Source: Limnohabitans sp. (lineage in GTDB: Bacteria > Pseudomonadota > Gammaproteobacteria > Burkholderiales > Burkholderiaceae_C). Taken from it: a DNA stretch of 64,000 nucleotides. The DNA lies in contig SHXD01000004.1 in NCBI GenBank assembly GCA_009693505.1, forward strand, positions 17,314-81,313. The letters run 5' to 3'. Both the position numbers and the translations under genes were made by a program. The notes under the pieces are model-generated. The model saw only the letters and a program-made list of their open reading frames with translations. It was not told where the DNA came from and searched no databases. Numbering within the stretch: position 1 is the stretch's first letter; every line of letters starts with the position of its first letter. Below, one piece after another: positions 48,596 through 57,800 of this stretch.

Positions 48596-49147
48596 ATGCA
48601 AATACCATCTCATGCTGAAACTTTGGTCCTTGGGGGCGGCTGCTTCTGGTGCACCGAAGCTGTCTTTGTCCAGGTAAAAGGCGTCTTGGACGTTGAATCG
48701 GGCTATTGCAATGGCCAAACGCGCGACCCAACTTATGAGCAAGTCTGCTCGGGTCTGACGGGTCACAACGAGGTGGTGCGACTTGTCTATGACCCCCAAG
48801 TCATCAGTGCCAGGGTGTTGTTGGAAATTTTCTTTGTCATCCACGACCCCACCACCTTGAACCGGCAAGGCAATGACCGCGGTACGCAATACCGCAGCGG
48901 CATTTACTTTACCAAGCCAGAGCAGGCGGAAGTGGCCAAGGCCATCATGGCCGAAATCGAAGCAGATCACATTTTTCAATCGCCGCTTGTGACCGAGGTC
49001 CTGAATTTGGACAATTACACGGCTGCAGAGGACTATCACCAAGATTTCTTTGAGCGCAATCCGACGCAGGGCTATTGCTTGGCTGCGGCTGCACCCAAAG
49101 TTTGGAAGTTTAAAAAAACGTTTTCTGAATGGATGAAGTCGGCGTGA
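48596..49147 (+). CDS. msrA: Peptide-methionine (S)-S-oxide reductase MsrA
   Basis: A 183-residue repair enzyme. The catalytic C16 lies in GGGCFWCTEAVF; HDPTTLNRQGNDRGTQYRSGIYF is the substrate-binding signature. The ATG at 48596 fits the family's N-terminus; the frame upstream to 48536 is noise. Its stop overlaps the next gene's GTG (GTGA), so translation is coupled to a small exported protein. Confidence 0.94.
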   Translation: MQIPSHAETLVLGGGCFWCTEAVFVQVKGVLDVESGYCNGQTRDPTYEQVCSGLTGHNEVVRLVYDPQVISARVLLEIFFVIHDPTTLNRQGNDRGTQYRSGIYFTKPEQAEVAKAIMAEIEADHIFQSPLVTEVLNLDNYTAAEDYHQDFFERNPTQGYCLAAAAPKVWKFKKTFSEWMKSA

Positions 49148-49473
49148 AAATTCACGACAAGTTGCGATGGTTTTTCCAAGCACTGTTAATCAGTGCTGTG
49201 ATGCTTGCGCCTGCGTTGGGGCAAATTCACAAAACCATTCACGGACAGACCTCGCACCATGTTGCGAACCAAGACTTGTTCAGTGACCACACCGAAGGTT
49301 CTTTGGCATGCCTGGCACTGGATCATTTGGCATCTGGTGAGGGTCTTCAATCGGTCTGCTCACCCGTGGCCATTGTTCAGACCCAGCCTTCATATTTTTC
49401 TGTTGAGTGCAAGCTTTGCTTCTCAGAGCTTCTGCTTGCCTTCTCTGCTCGCGCGCCGCCTGTCTTCCTTTGA
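49144..49473 (+). CDS. Small exported His/Cys-rich protein, DUF2946-like
   Basis: About 109 residues, starting at a GTG that overlaps the msrA stop. A signal peptide (residues 1-22) is followed by a His-rich stretch (HKTIHGQTSHHVANQ, then DHTE), then CLALDHLASGEGL, a CKLC pair, and a C-terminal ARAPP motif. This pattern resembles small DUF2946-type proteins found beside metal-transport genes. It lies 60 bases before a ZnuD-like TonB receptor gene. A role in binding zinc or copper in the periplasm is inferred only. Confidence 0.65.
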   Translation: MKIHDKLRWFFQALLISAVMLAPALGQIHKTIHGQTSHHVANQDLFSDHTEGSLACLALDHLASGEGLQSVCSPVAIVQTQPSYFSVECKLCFSELLLAFSARAPPVFL

Positions 49474-49533
49474 TGCATGTCTAGAGTTTTTCAAACTTTG
49501 GTTTGAGAGCAATTCCATTTTCAAAGGTTTTCC

Positions 49534-51585
49534 ATGTCACACATTTTTTCTCGACAGGGCGGCTCGACTGCGACTTGTTCGTCTGTTTTTTCAATGGCAG
49601 CAACAGCCATGGTGTCTTTTTTGCCTGGACTGTTTGCCCCTAGCGCCATGGCGCAAGCTGTGCAAGAAATTGTCATCACGGGCAACCCCTTGTCCAAGAC
49701 CCAATCCCCCTCTGCTGTGAGCAGTTTGTCTGGCCTTTCGTTGATTCAACAAGGCCAAAGTACGCTGGGTGAAACATTGAACCAGTTGCCAGGTGTCAGC
49801 AGCACTTATTTTGGCCCCAACGCAAGTCGTCCTATCATTCGCGGACTGGATGGCGACCGCATTCGTATTCTGAGCAACAGCGGTGCCAGCATGGATGCGT
49901 CCTCTCTAAGTTATGACCATGCTGTCCCGATGGATGTGTTGACCACAGAGCGCATTGAGGTTTTGCGCGGGCCGTCTGCTTTGCAATATGGCGGCAGCGC
50001 CATAGGTGGTGTGGTCAATGTCATTGACAACCGCATTCCACGGCAAAAGATGCAAGGTATCGTGGGCAAAGCGCAGTCGCAATTTGGCTCTGGCAATCGC
50101 GAACGCTCCAACGGTGCCGTGCTAGAAGTTGGGGAGGGTGCTTGGGTATTGCATGCAGACGCTTTTGATCGCCGCACAAGCGATGTCAAAGTGCCGCAAA
50201 ATTTGCCATGCAGCAAGCCGGGTTCTCCTGAGATTGCCTCGCGCATTTGTAACTCTGCCAGTACCGCAAAAGGCGGTGCACTAGGGGCCAGTCTGTTTTT
50301 AGACCGTGGCTATGTGGGTATGTCCGTTAACAGTTATCAAAGCAACTACGGCACCGTGGCCGAGGATGAAGTGACCATCGGCATGCGGTCCAAACGCGCT
50401 TCGCTGGAAGGTGAATGGCGACCCGATACCAGGCTGGTTCAAAGTTTGAATTTTCAAGCCAGTCAGACAGACTACAAACACACCGAATTTGAAGGGGCAG
50501 AGGCGGCCACCTTGTTTGCCAACAAAGGCCACGATGTTAGGCTTCAATTGCGGCACAAACCTTGGCGCACAGGATCTGGCATTTGGGAAGGTGTTTGGGG
50601 TTGGCAATTAGAGCAAGGCAAATTTTCTGCCGATGGTGCTGAGGCCTTTGCCCCGTTTAGCAACACACGCACACAGGCATTGTTCTTGATTGAAGAATAC
50701 GCTGTCGGCCCGACGCGTTTCAATGCAGGTGTTCGGCGAGAAAATGTATCGGTTGAATCGCTTGGCAATCCAGACCCCTCTGTGGACCGGTTTGAGTTGG
50801 GCACGCGCAAATTTGCGCCACAAAGTTTTGCCACCTCTGCTTCTTGGCAAGTTCTACCTCAATGGCGCTTGAGTGCCAACGCGTCGCGTGTTGAACGTGC
50901 GCCCAAAGACTATGAACTTTTCGCCAATGGTCCGCACATTGCAACTGCAGCATGGGAGCGCGGCGATTCAAATCTAGGTCTTGAAAAAGCCAACAGCATG
51001 GACGTGTCTGCAGACTGGCAACAGGGGCCGCACCAGTTCAAGGTCACAGCTTTTCAAAGCAAGTTTTCAAACTTCATTGGACTGTTAGGGACCTCTGAGA
51101 TTGAAGAAGATTTGCCTGTTCAAGTTTACAAAGGCGTGCGTGCCAAGTTTTCTGGCTTTGAGGCATCTGCGCAATGGCGGCTGTTACAAGCTGCCAGTAC
51201 GCTGGATTTGGCTTTTAAAGCCGACGCTGTGCGAGCGCACAATCTGAGCACCGATGAACCTTTGCCGCGCATTTCTCCAGTTCGCTTTGGAGTCGGCCTG
51301 ATTCACGCAACGGGTCCTTGGAGTGCACGTTTGGGATTTGATTGGCATGCTGCGCAAGACCGTGTGCCAGCAGGCAGTGTGGCCACGGAGGCTTTCACCT
51401 TGTGGCATGGCTTTGTGAGTTACAAACAGAAGCTGCCCACTACGACCTTGAATTGGTTTGGCAAAGTTGACAACCTGAGCAACCAGTGGGCTTACAGTGC
51501 AACGTCAATTTTGACTTCAACGGCACCCGGCAAGTCGCCATTGCCTGGGCGTAGTTTGAAATTGGGTGTGGTGGCGTCCTTTTAA
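49534..51585 (+). CDS. ZnuD-like TonB-dependent receptor
   Basis: A 683-residue outer-membrane receptor with an N-terminal export signal and a plug domain: [49 protein letters not shown] and [12 protein letters not shown] are close to zinc receptor ZnuD of Neisseria. The C-terminus ends in Phe (VVASF), as barrels do. It likely imports zinc or a zinc chelate. No Zur box was evident upstream. Its stop overlaps that of pdxH on the other strand by three bases. Confidence 0.88.
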   Translation: MSHIFSRQGGSTATCSSVFSMAATAMVSFLPGLFAPSAMAQAVQEIVITGNPLSKTQSPSAVSSLSGLSLIQQGQSTLGETLNQLPGVSSTYFGPNASRPIIRGLDGDRIRILSNSGASMDASSLSYDHAVPMDVLTTERIEVLRGPSALQYGGSAIGGVVNVIDNRIPRQKMQGIVGKAQSQFGSGNRERSNGAVLEVGEGAWVLHADAFDRRTSDVKVPQNLPCSKPGSPEIASRICNSASTAKGGALGASLFLDRGYVGMSVNSYQSNYGTVAEDEVTIGMRSKRASLEGEWRPDTRLVQSLNFQASQTDYKHTEFEGAEAATLFANKGHDVRLQLRHKPWRTGSGIWEGVWGWQLEQGKFSADGAEAFAPFSNTRTQALFLIEEYAVGPTRFNAGVRRENVSVESLGNPDPSVDRFELGTRKFAPQSFATSASWQVLPQWRLSANASRVERAPKDYELFANGPHIATAAWERGDSNLGLEKANSMDVSADWQQGPHQFKVTAFQSKFSNFIGLLGTSEIEEDLPVQVYKGVRAKFSGFEASAQWRLLQAASTLDLAFKADAVRAHNLSTDEPLPRISPVRFGVGLIHATGPWSARLGFDWHAAQDRVPAGSVATEAFTLWHGFVSYKQKLPTTTLNWFGKVDNLSNQWAYSATSILTSTAPGKSPLPGRSLKLGVVASF

Positions 51586-52214
51586 GGCGCCAAGCGTTCG
51601 CGAATCCAATCGCCTTCATTGAATCGATACCGCAATCGATCATGAAGGCGACTTTTGCGGCCTTGCCAAAACTGCCATTCGTCAGGCACCAAGCGGTAGC
51701 CGCCCCAATGCGGTGGTCGGGGCGGGTTCAACATGAACTGCGCAGCGTACTTCGCAGCGTTGGTTACCAACACGGTTCGTCCGTCAATCACTTGGCTTTG
51801 CGGAGATGCCCATGCGCCAATTCGCGAGTCAAGGGGTCGGCTGTGAAAGTAGGCATCGCTTTCAGCTTCGCTAATCTTTTCCATGCGGCCCTCGATGCGC
51901 ACCACACGTTCAAGTTCAACCCAGTGAAATTGCAAAGCTGCGAACGGGTTGCCCGCCAGTTCTTGGCCTTTGCGGCTGTCATAGTTGGTGTACCAAACAA
52001 TGCCGCGCTCGTCGTAGCCTTTGATCAGAACCACGCGCGTGCTGGGGCGCATGTTGCTGGCCACGGTGGCCACGGTCATGGCATTGGGCTCGGGCACTTC
52101 TGATTGAATGGCTTCGTTTAACCAGCGTTCAAATTGTTTGAGCGGATCGGAGGCTGAAGCGTCTTCACTCAGCTCAGCTTTTTCATAACTCTTGCGTAAA
52201 TCGGCGATGTTCAT
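51582..52214 (-). CDS. pdxH: Pyridoxamine 5'-phosphate oxidase
   Basis: A 210-residue FMN enzyme that makes pyridoxal phosphate. [42 protein letters not shown] and the C-terminal [22 protein letters not shown] are PdxH signatures. The start at 52214 overlaps the stop of the ChaC gene (ATGA); the longer upstream frame runs through chaC and is rejected. Confidence 0.96.
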   Translation of the reverse strand: MNIADLRKSYEKAELSEDASASDPLKQFERWLNEAIQSEVPEPNAMTVATVASNMRPSTRVVLIKGYDERGIVWYTNYDSRKGQELAGNPFAALQFHWVELERVVRIEGRMEKISEAESDAYFHSRPLDSRIGAWASPQSQVIDGRTVLVTNAAKYAAQFMLNPPRPPHWGGYRLVPDEWQFWQGRKSRLHDRLRYRFNEGDWIRERLAP

Positions 52215-52822
52215 CTTAAGTCCTTGGCATACTGCAGCAAGGCCTCGAGGGCCTTGTCGTGAATGCCGTGTTGTTTCAAGCTGTGAAAGGTCTCTTGAGC
52301 ATAGTCTAAGGTAGTGCCGTAGCGCCCTGTGGCATTTTGAAAGATATGTTGATATTCCGCAGGAGATAAGTTGCCTGTGTAGCTCGGGCTGCTGCGAGGC
52401 AAAGTGAACGCCAGGGCATTGACCGGCCCTAAAGGTGTGGGGCACTGAAGCCATCGTGTTGTGTAAACACTGTTGGGCATTTCGCGCAACCAGAGATGTT
52501 CGATGGTCTGCCTGACTTGCCTTGCGGGCGTTCTAAACACCAGGCCTTGGCAACTGCCACCCGACAGCAATGCAAACACCAGGCCCGGACATTCGGGTGT
52601 GCCGCGATTCAAACGACTCCACATTTTCAGAGCGCGATGCCAACCTTGGACTTTGGTCGGGTGTTGTTCCAAGATTTCAAACTCGGGTCGCCAGATGAGC
52701 GAGGCGTAACCAAAGATCCAAAGGTCTTCAGATGGGGGCCAATTCGCCAGCAGAGCCTCACGGTTAGGGGCGCAGGGTGATTGATCGGGCCTGTCGGAAT
52801 GAGGAAAGGTCAGGGTCTTCAA
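52211..52822 (-). CDS. chaC: Glutathione-specific gamma-glutamylcyclotransferase, ChaC-like
   Basis: A 203-residue protein. [14 protein letters not shown] is the glycine-rich substrate loop (YGSL-type) and the [20 protein letters not shown] segment is ChaC-like. It breaks down glutathione to 5-oxoproline and Cys-Gly. It precedes pdxH by ATGA overlap and follows gloA by 15 bases, grouping glutathione-related genes together. Confidence 0.88.
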   Translation of the reverse strand: MKTLTFPHSDRPDQSPCAPNREALLANWPPSEDLWIFGYASLIWRPEFEILEQHPTKVQGWHRALKMWSRLNRGTPECPGLVFALLSGGSCQGLVFRTPARQVRQTIEHLWLREMPNSVYTTRWLQCPTPLGPVNALAFTLPRSSPSYTGNLSPAEYQHIFQNATGRYGTTLDYAQETFHSLKQHGIHDKALEALLQYAKDLR

Positions 52823-52837
52823 GATACGCAGCTTGAA

Positions 52838-53227
52838 TTAAGCGAAGTCGCGCTGAATCAGTTCCACTTTGTAACCATCGGGGTCGGTGATGAAGGCGAT
52901 GACCGTGGCGCCGCCTTTGACCGGACCTGCTTCCCGCGTCACTTTACCGCCTGCATTGCGAATTTTTTCGCAGGCTGCATAGGCGTCAGGTACGGCAATG
53001 GCCAAGTGACCGTAGGCAGTCCCCATGTCATAAGACTCAACGCCCCAGTTGTAGGTGAGTTCAAGTTCTGCATGGTCAGGGTTGCTGCCATAACCCACAA
53101 AAGCCAATGAATATTTGTATTCAGTGTTTTCTGTGGTTTTGAGCAAAGTCATGCCCATGACCTTGGTGTAAAAATCAATCGAGCGTTGAAGGTTGCCAAC
53201 GCGAAGCATGGTGTGTAGAAGTCTCAT
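52838..53227 (-). CDS. gloA: Lactoylglutathione lyase (glyoxalase I)
   Basis: A 129-residue metalloenzyme that turns the methylglyoxal-glutathione adduct into lactoylglutathione. All four metal ligands sit at the E. coli positions: H5, E56, H74 and E122. The ATG at 53227 gives the family's N-terminus [10 protein letters not shown]; the upstream extension is rejected. The same strand continues into chaC and pdxH. Confidence 0.96.
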   Translation of the reverse strand: MRLLHTMLRVGNLQRSIDFYTKVMGMTLLKTTENTEYKYSLAFVGYGSNPDHAELELTYNWGVESYDMGTAYGHLAIAVPDAYAACEKIRNAGGKVTREAGPVKGGATVIAFITDPDGYKVELIQRDFA

Positions 53228-53309
53228 AAAGCCTATTGTGTGTGATTGAGAAAAACCTGTTGAATTCAAGTGTGAAGTGCGTGAAATTTAAACATGCAAA
53301 TCTTAGCTT

Positions 53310-53942
53310 TTAACTCTTGTGCCAAGCTTGAACAAATGCCGCCGCAGATTCGCCCACCGCTTCAGCCGATTTGCCAGGCGCAAACAATGCCGAACCAATG
53401 CCAAATCCTGAGGCGCCGCTCTTGCGGTAGTCTGTCATGTTGTGAATGCCAATGCCGCCCACAGGCAGAAGCTTCACTTCCTTGGGCAACACAGCGCGCA
53501 TTGACTTGACCACTGCGGGGCTGATCATTTCTGCAGGAAATAACTTCAGGCCATTGGCGCCCAGTGCAAGGGCCCGAAATGCCTCGGAGGGAGTGGCCAC
53601 ACCCGGCAAGGAAATTAAACCTAAATTGACAGCTTCGCAAACCACGTTGTCATTGAGGTGGGGCGAAATGATGAGTTGGCCCCCTGCGGCTTTAATGTCG
53701 CGTACTTGTTGTGCAGTGGTCACTGTGCCGGCACCTACCAGCGCATTTGGAAAAGCGGCCGACAAGATTTGAATACTGCGAAGTGGTTCGGGAGAATTAA
53801 GAGGTACTTCTAGAATGTGAAAGCCCGCATTCACAATGGCTTGGCCTACGGCCAATGCTTCTTCAGGTTTCAAACCGCGCAAGATGGCCACCAATGGCGT
53901 GCTGTCCATGCAGGCTTGAAATTTGGCAACAAGGGGCGTCAT
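53310..53942 (-). CDS. dgoA: 2-dehydro-3-deoxy-6-phosphogalactonate aldolase
   Basis: A 210-residue class I aldolase of the KDPG/KDPGal family. E45 (LEVPLNS) and the Schiff-base K133 (GLKLFPAE) are in place. The LNSPEPLRSI form matches DgoA better than Eda. It cleaves KDPGal to pyruvate and glyceraldehyde 3-phosphate. The ATG at 53942 starts 5 bases after dgoK and before the first domain strand. It closes the catabolic operon. Confidence 0.9.
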   Translation of the reverse strand: MTPLVAKFQACMDSTPLVAILRGLKPEEALAVGQAIVNAGFHILEVPLNSPEPLRSIQILSAAFPNALVGAGTVTTAQQVRDIKAAGGQLIISPHLNDNVVCEAVNLGLISLPGVATPSEAFRALALGANGLKLFPAEMISPAVVKSMRAVLPKEVKLLPVGGIGIHNMTDYRKSGASGFGIGSALFAPGKSAEAVGESAAAFVQAWHKS

Positions 53943-53947
53943 GTTAT

Positions 53948-54859
53948 CTAGCTTAACTTGAAATGGCCTGGATACAAATGATGCGCTAAGGCCCAAAGAC
54001 CTGACCACGTGACTTCATCGGCTACGGCTTGCGCAGAAAGCACCAGTGCGTCCATGGCAAAGGCATAACGCTGTGTGAGTTGGCTGTTGCCCAAGATGAA
54101 CAAGGGCGTGCTGTCTGACTGCATGCTGCTTTTGGCTGACTTGATTTCTTCGCCAATTAACAATCCAGAAATGTAGCTGCTGGATTGCGCAGGATTGAGC
54201 TTTTCAAACAAGGCCAGGCTTCTGGCAGAAAAGGCATGGTGTAGCAGACCGCCTGGCTTTTGACTTTGCATGACGCCGTCCAGAAATACTTCTTTTTTCA
54301 AGGGTGCGTCGGGTAGGCAGGTTTTGGCCAAGATGGAATGCTGACTGAGCAGTGCGTAAAACTCGCCTGTCATAAACGTTTTGAAATCGGTAATTTTGCT
54401 GTCCGACACTTTGGCCCATTTGCTGTGAGTTCCTGGCAAAACAAACTGAGCGGTTTCAATTTTCAATGTGTTCAGTGCACCGAAAATTTGAATTTCTTCG
54501 CCGCGCATCACATCTGGCGTGGCGTCATTGAAAGTGGACAAGCCCGGCACAATGCCAATGCGGTCTTTTTCAATCCACTGCAAGTGTTGGGCAATGTCTT
54601 CAAAGCCGCTAGGGCAGGGACAGTAGGGCGCTTCACGCCAACCTTGCCTGCTGCCCGCCATGCCCGAAACAAGGCACAGCGAATCGGCTGTCATCCAATC
54701 TGCGAAGCGTTGTTCAAAAACGTTTTGAAACTGGCCGTGCGCAACCTGCATGATGCCTTGAGGAAAGGCGCGCTTTTCAAGCACTGCGCCATCGCTGTTG
54801 ATGAGTGCACCTCGCAAAGACGAAGTGCCCCAGTCAACTGCAACTAGCTTTTGAGACAT
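53948..54859 (-). CDS. dgoK: 2-dehydro-3-deoxygalactonokinase
   Basis: A 303-residue sugar kinase of the DgoK family. VAVDWGTSSLRGALINSDG is the ATP-binding N-terminal motif, and LVSGMAGSRQGWREAPYCPCP and LPGTHSKWAKV are DgoK signatures. It phosphorylates 2-keto-3-deoxygalactonate. It lies 2 bases after the DenD-like gene and 5 bases before dgoA. Confidence 0.93.
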   Translation of the reverse strand: MSQKLVAVDWGTSSLRGALINSDGAVLEKRAFPQGIMQVAHGQFQNVFEQRFADWMTADSLCLVSGMAGSRQGWREAPYCPCPSGFEDIAQHLQWIEKDRIGIVPGLSTFNDATPDVMRGEEIQIFGALNTLKIETAQFVLPGTHSKWAKVSDSKITDFKTFMTGEFYALLSQHSILAKTCLPDAPLKKEVFLDGVMQSQKPGGLLHHAFSARSLALFEKLNPAQSSSYISGLLIGEEIKSAKSSMQSDSTPLFILGNSQLTQRYAFAMDALVLSAQAVADEVTWSGLWALAHHLYPGHFKLS

Positions 54860-54861
54860 GC

Positions 54862-55866
54862 TTATTTTTTCAATCCATCCAAGGCATGAGATGGGTAGTA
54901 GGTAAGTTGACAGTCGTCAATGTATTGCTGAATGATGTCTTTGAATGAGGCATCTGGTTTCAAGCCCAAGGCTGCCGCGCGTTGTGCACTGCCGCCCTTG
55001 GCCCAGTTGGCCACAATGCCGGCAATCTGTTCGTTGCGCACAAACTTCACGTGCTGACGAACGCTTGAGCCGGCCACTTCTTCCAGTGCTTGCAGCATTT
55101 CTTTGACCGTGACGTTGAGACCTGGAAAATTCAAAGCCAAGCGACCTTGCATGGCTTCACGGGTGGCTTCAAACACAGCAATCAAACACTTGATGGTGTT
55201 GCTGGGCGAAGACACTGAGTGCGATACGTTTTCGTCCACAGGGCAAATGGATTCTTGGCCTGAAAGAGGCTCTCGAATGATGCCGCTGAAAAAAGAGGAA
55301 GCCGCGCCGTTGGGTTTGCCTGGGCGCACAGTGACTGTCATCAAGCGTGCAGCACGGCCGTCGACATAGCCTTTGCGGGTGAAGTCGGCCAGCAAATACT
55401 CCAGCATGAGTTTGTGGGTGCCGTAGGACGTTTGGGGTGATGGCAGCGTGTTGTCGGCCACGATGTTGGGCATGGGGTTGCTGGGGTCGGGACCAAACAC
55501 AGCCACCGAACTGGCAAACACCATGCGCGGCACATTGCCCGCTTTGCGCAAGCCTTCCAATAGCAAGCGCGTGCTGTCTAAGTTGGAACGCATGCCCAGG
55601 TCAAAGTCTTGCTCGCACTCGCCAGACACGGCAGAGGCCAAATGGAAAACACCATCAAAGCCGGTCTGAAACAATGCGCCTTGCTCCAGCATGGGGCCAG
55701 CATGGCCTTTGACACGAGAGTCTGCCAACAAATCAGCTGGCGCAGGGAACAAGTCGGCAATGTGCAACTCTGTGACTTTGTGGCCGTTGAGTTCGCCCTT
55801 CTTGAGAATTTCGCGGGCCAGGCGTGCGCCTAGAAATCCTGCGCCACCGGTGATGAGTAATTTCAT
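54862..55866 (-). CDS. NAD-dependent sugar-acid dehydrogenase, DenD-like (SDR)
   Basis: A 334-residue extended short-chain dehydrogenase. GGAGFLGARLAREIL binds NAD; the catalytic tyrosine-lysine pair is SYGTHKLMLE. The closest named group is D-erythronate dehydrogenase (DenD). The partner kinase and isomerase of the erythronate route (DenK/OtnK, OtnI) are not present, so here it may act on another aldonate or uronate. The genes around it are the dehydratase (32 bases upstream) and dgoK. Confidence 0.82.
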   Translation of the reverse strand: MKLLITGGAGFLGARLAREILKKGELNGHKVTELHIADLFPAPADLLADSRVKGHAGPMLEQGALFQTGFDGVFHLASAVSGECEQDFDLGMRSNLDSTRLLLEGLRKAGNVPRMVFASSVAVFGPDPSNPMPNIVADNTLPSPQTSYGTHKLMLEYLLADFTRKGYVDGRAARLMTVTVRPGKPNGAASSFFSGIIREPLSGQESICPVDENVSHSVSSPSNTIKCLIAVFEATREAMQGRLALNFPGLNVTVKEMLQALEEVAGSSVRQHVKFVRNEQIAGIVANWAKGGSAQRAAALGLKPDASFKDIIQQYIDDCQLTYYPSHALDGLKK

Positions 55867-55898
55867 GGTGAATGCTTTCTAATTTAAATTGGGAAAAA

Positions 55899-57635
55899 TC
55901 AGTGGTTGTCTTTGGGCACAAAGGCGCCGCGCTTGCCTACCAAAAAGTCGAGGTCGCACCCTTCGTCGGCTTGAAGCACGGTATCGACATACAGTTTCCA
56001 GTAACCAGACTTTAGGGGAGGCTCTGGGCGAACCCATTTGGCCAAACGCGCTTTGAGTTCTTCGTCGCTGATCAGCAATTGCATTCTGCGCTCGGGTACA
56101 TTGAGTTCAATCATGTCGCCATTTTGAACTACGGCCAAGGGGCCGCCGTCGGCTGCTTCAGGCGTGGTGTGCAGCACCACCGTGCCGTAGGCCGTACCAC
56201 TCATGCGAGCATCGCTGATGCGAACCATGTCGGTAATGCCTTTGCGCAAGACTTTGGGGGGAAGTGGCATGTTGCCCACTTCGGCCATGCCGGGGTAGCC
56301 CTTGGGACCACAGTTTTTAAGCACCAAGATGCAGTTTTCATCTACGTCCAAAGACTCGTCATCGATGCGTTTGTGAAAGTCATCGCTGTCTTCAAACACC
56401 ACCGCACGGCCTGTGTGCACCATGAGTGCAGGTGTGGCCGCACTGGGCTTGATGACGGCACCGCGCGGTGCCAAGTTGCCACGCAAGATGGCAATGCCTG
56501 CTTTTTCTTTGAATGGCGCTGCCAAGGTTTTGATCACACGTGGATCGTAGTTTTCTGCGTTGGCCACGTTTTCGGCCACGCTCTTTCCGCTCACGGTCAA
56601 GATGTCTTTGTGCAAAAACTGTTGAATCTCTTTCATCACGGCAGGCAGGCCGCCGGCGTAACAAAAGTCTTCCATGAGGTGATCGCCAGAGGGCTGCAAA
56701 TTCAAAATGTTGGGCATGTCGCTGCCTAATTTTTCGAAGTCGTCAATGGTGAGTTGAATGTTCAAGCGTCGAGCAATGGCAACCAAGTGAATCACTGCGT
56801 TGGTCGAACCGCCAATGGCTGCCAAAGTGCGAATGGCATTTTCAAAAGCTTCGCGCGTGAGAATTTGAGAAATCTTCACGTCTTGATGAACCATGTCCAC
56901 AATGCGCCGGCCTGATTCACGCGCCAACACGTTGCGTCTGCCATCGACCGCAGGGTAGGCCGCATTGCCAGGCAAGCCAATGCCCAAGGCTTCCACCATG
57001 CTGGCCATGGTGCTAGCGGTGCCCATGGTCATGCAGTGGCCGTGGCTGCGGTGCATGCAGCTTTCGGCCTCAAAGAAATCTTGCAGTTTGAGGGTGCCTG
57101 CGCGCACTTGCTCACTCATGCTCCAAAGGCCTGTGCCAGAACCTAATTCTTGCCCGCGCCATTTGCCATTCAACATGGGGCCGCCCGACACGCCAATGGT
57201 GGGCAAGTCGACACTGGAAGCGCCCATGAGCAGTGAGGGTGTGGTTTTGTCGCAGCCCATCAAAAGCACCACGCCGTCGATGGGGTTGCCGCGAATGCTT
57301 TCTTCCACGTCCATAGAGGCCAGGTTGCGATACAGCATGGCCGTAGGTCGCAGCAGCGTTTCACCCAAAGACATGACGGGAAATTCGAGCGGAAAACCAC
57401 CCGCTTCGTACACGCCGATTTTGACCTGCTCAGCCAAGGTGCGAAAGTGTGAATTGCAGGGCGTGAGTTCGCTGAAGGTGTTGCAAATGCCAATGACAGG
57501 TCGGCCATCGAACTGATCGTGCGGTACGCCTTTGCCTTTGACCCAGCTTCTGTAGGCAAAGCCGTCACGGTCTTGGCGGCCAAACCACTGTTGGCTGCGC
57601 AATTCTTCGGGTTTTTTCTTAGGGCTTTGAGTCAT
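55899..57635 (-). CDS. IlvD/Edd family sugar-acid dehydratase (L-arabinonate dehydratase-like)
   Basis: A 578-residue iron-sulfur dehydratase. The cluster cysteines are in CNTFSELTPCNSH, GCDKTTPSLLMGA and HGHCMTMGTAS; K in the second motif is the usual metal-ligand lysine. Length and the YRSWVKGKGVPHDQFDGRPVIGI N-terminus fit pentonate/aldonate dehydratases rather than IlvD (dihydroxyacid) or Edd. It should make a 2-keto-3-deoxy aldonate for dgoK. It leads the operon and is divergent from the 2-hydroxyacid dehydrogenase gene. Confidence 0.88.
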   Translation of the reverse strand: MTQSPKKKPEELRSQQWFGRQDRDGFAYRSWVKGKGVPHDQFDGRPVIGICNTFSELTPCNSHFRTLAEQVKIGVYEAGGFPLEFPVMSLGETLLRPTAMLYRNLASMDVEESIRGNPIDGVVLLMGCDKTTPSLLMGASSVDLPTIGVSGGPMLNGKWRGQELGSGTGLWSMSEQVRAGTLKLQDFFEAESCMHRSHGHCMTMGTASTMASMVEALGIGLPGNAAYPAVDGRRNVLARESGRRIVDMVHQDVKISQILTREAFENAIRTLAAIGGSTNAVIHLVAIARRLNIQLTIDDFEKLGSDMPNILNLQPSGDHLMEDFCYAGGLPAVMKEIQQFLHKDILTVSGKSVAENVANAENYDPRVIKTLAAPFKEKAGIAILRGNLAPRGAVIKPSAATPALMVHTGRAVVFEDSDDFHKRIDDESLDVDENCILVLKNCGPKGYPGMAEVGNMPLPPKVLRKGITDMVRISDARMSGTAYGTVVLHTTPEAADGGPLAVVQNGDMIELNVPERRMQLLISDEELKARLAKWVRPEPPLKSGYWKLYVDTVLQADEGCDLDFLVGKRGAFVPKDNH

Positions 57636-57656
57636 GGCAATTTTCTTCTATAGAGG

Positions 57657-57699
57657 TTGACAGTTGATTCGGTGCTGACAATATTATCGTATGATGATA
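57657..57699 (+). promoter_or_regulatory. Sigma70 promoter with GntR/FadR-type operator
   Basis: TTGACA at 57657-57662 and AATATT at 57680-57685 are 17 bases apart. Next to the -10 box, 57685-57699 is a near-palindrome (TATCGTATGATGATA; pattern TATCrT-n3-AyGATA), like FadR-subfamily operators. It lies between the dehydratase and dehydrogenase genes, so a regulator bound here, likely the GntR protein at 58795, could control both sides. Confidence 0.55.
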
Positions 57700-57755
57700 G
57701 GTGATTTGAGTTGCTTTTTGAACCCACTAGCACTCGTGCAAACCCTCAATCCATT

Positions 57756-57780
57756 CGCCGCCATGGCGGTGGTTTTTTTT
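57756..57780 (+). terminator. Terminator-like hairpin in the dehydrogenase leader (possible attenuator)
   Basis: CGCCGC pairs with GCGGTG (one G-T wobble) around a CATG loop, then G and eight T follow. It lies between the promoter at 57657 and the start at 57801, where an intrinsic terminator would control entry into the gene. No leader peptide or ligand-binding fold was recognised. Confidence 0.5.
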
Positions 57781-57800
57781 GTGACCAGGAGATTCTCAAA

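Noticed and set aside
52215..52454. 80-residue N-terminal extension of pdxH
   Set aside because: It runs out of frame through chaC and does not look like PdxH.
57711..57800. N-terminal extension of the 2-hydroxyacid dehydrogenase
   Set aside because: It would translate through the hairpin and T tract; AGGAGA before 57801 fits better.
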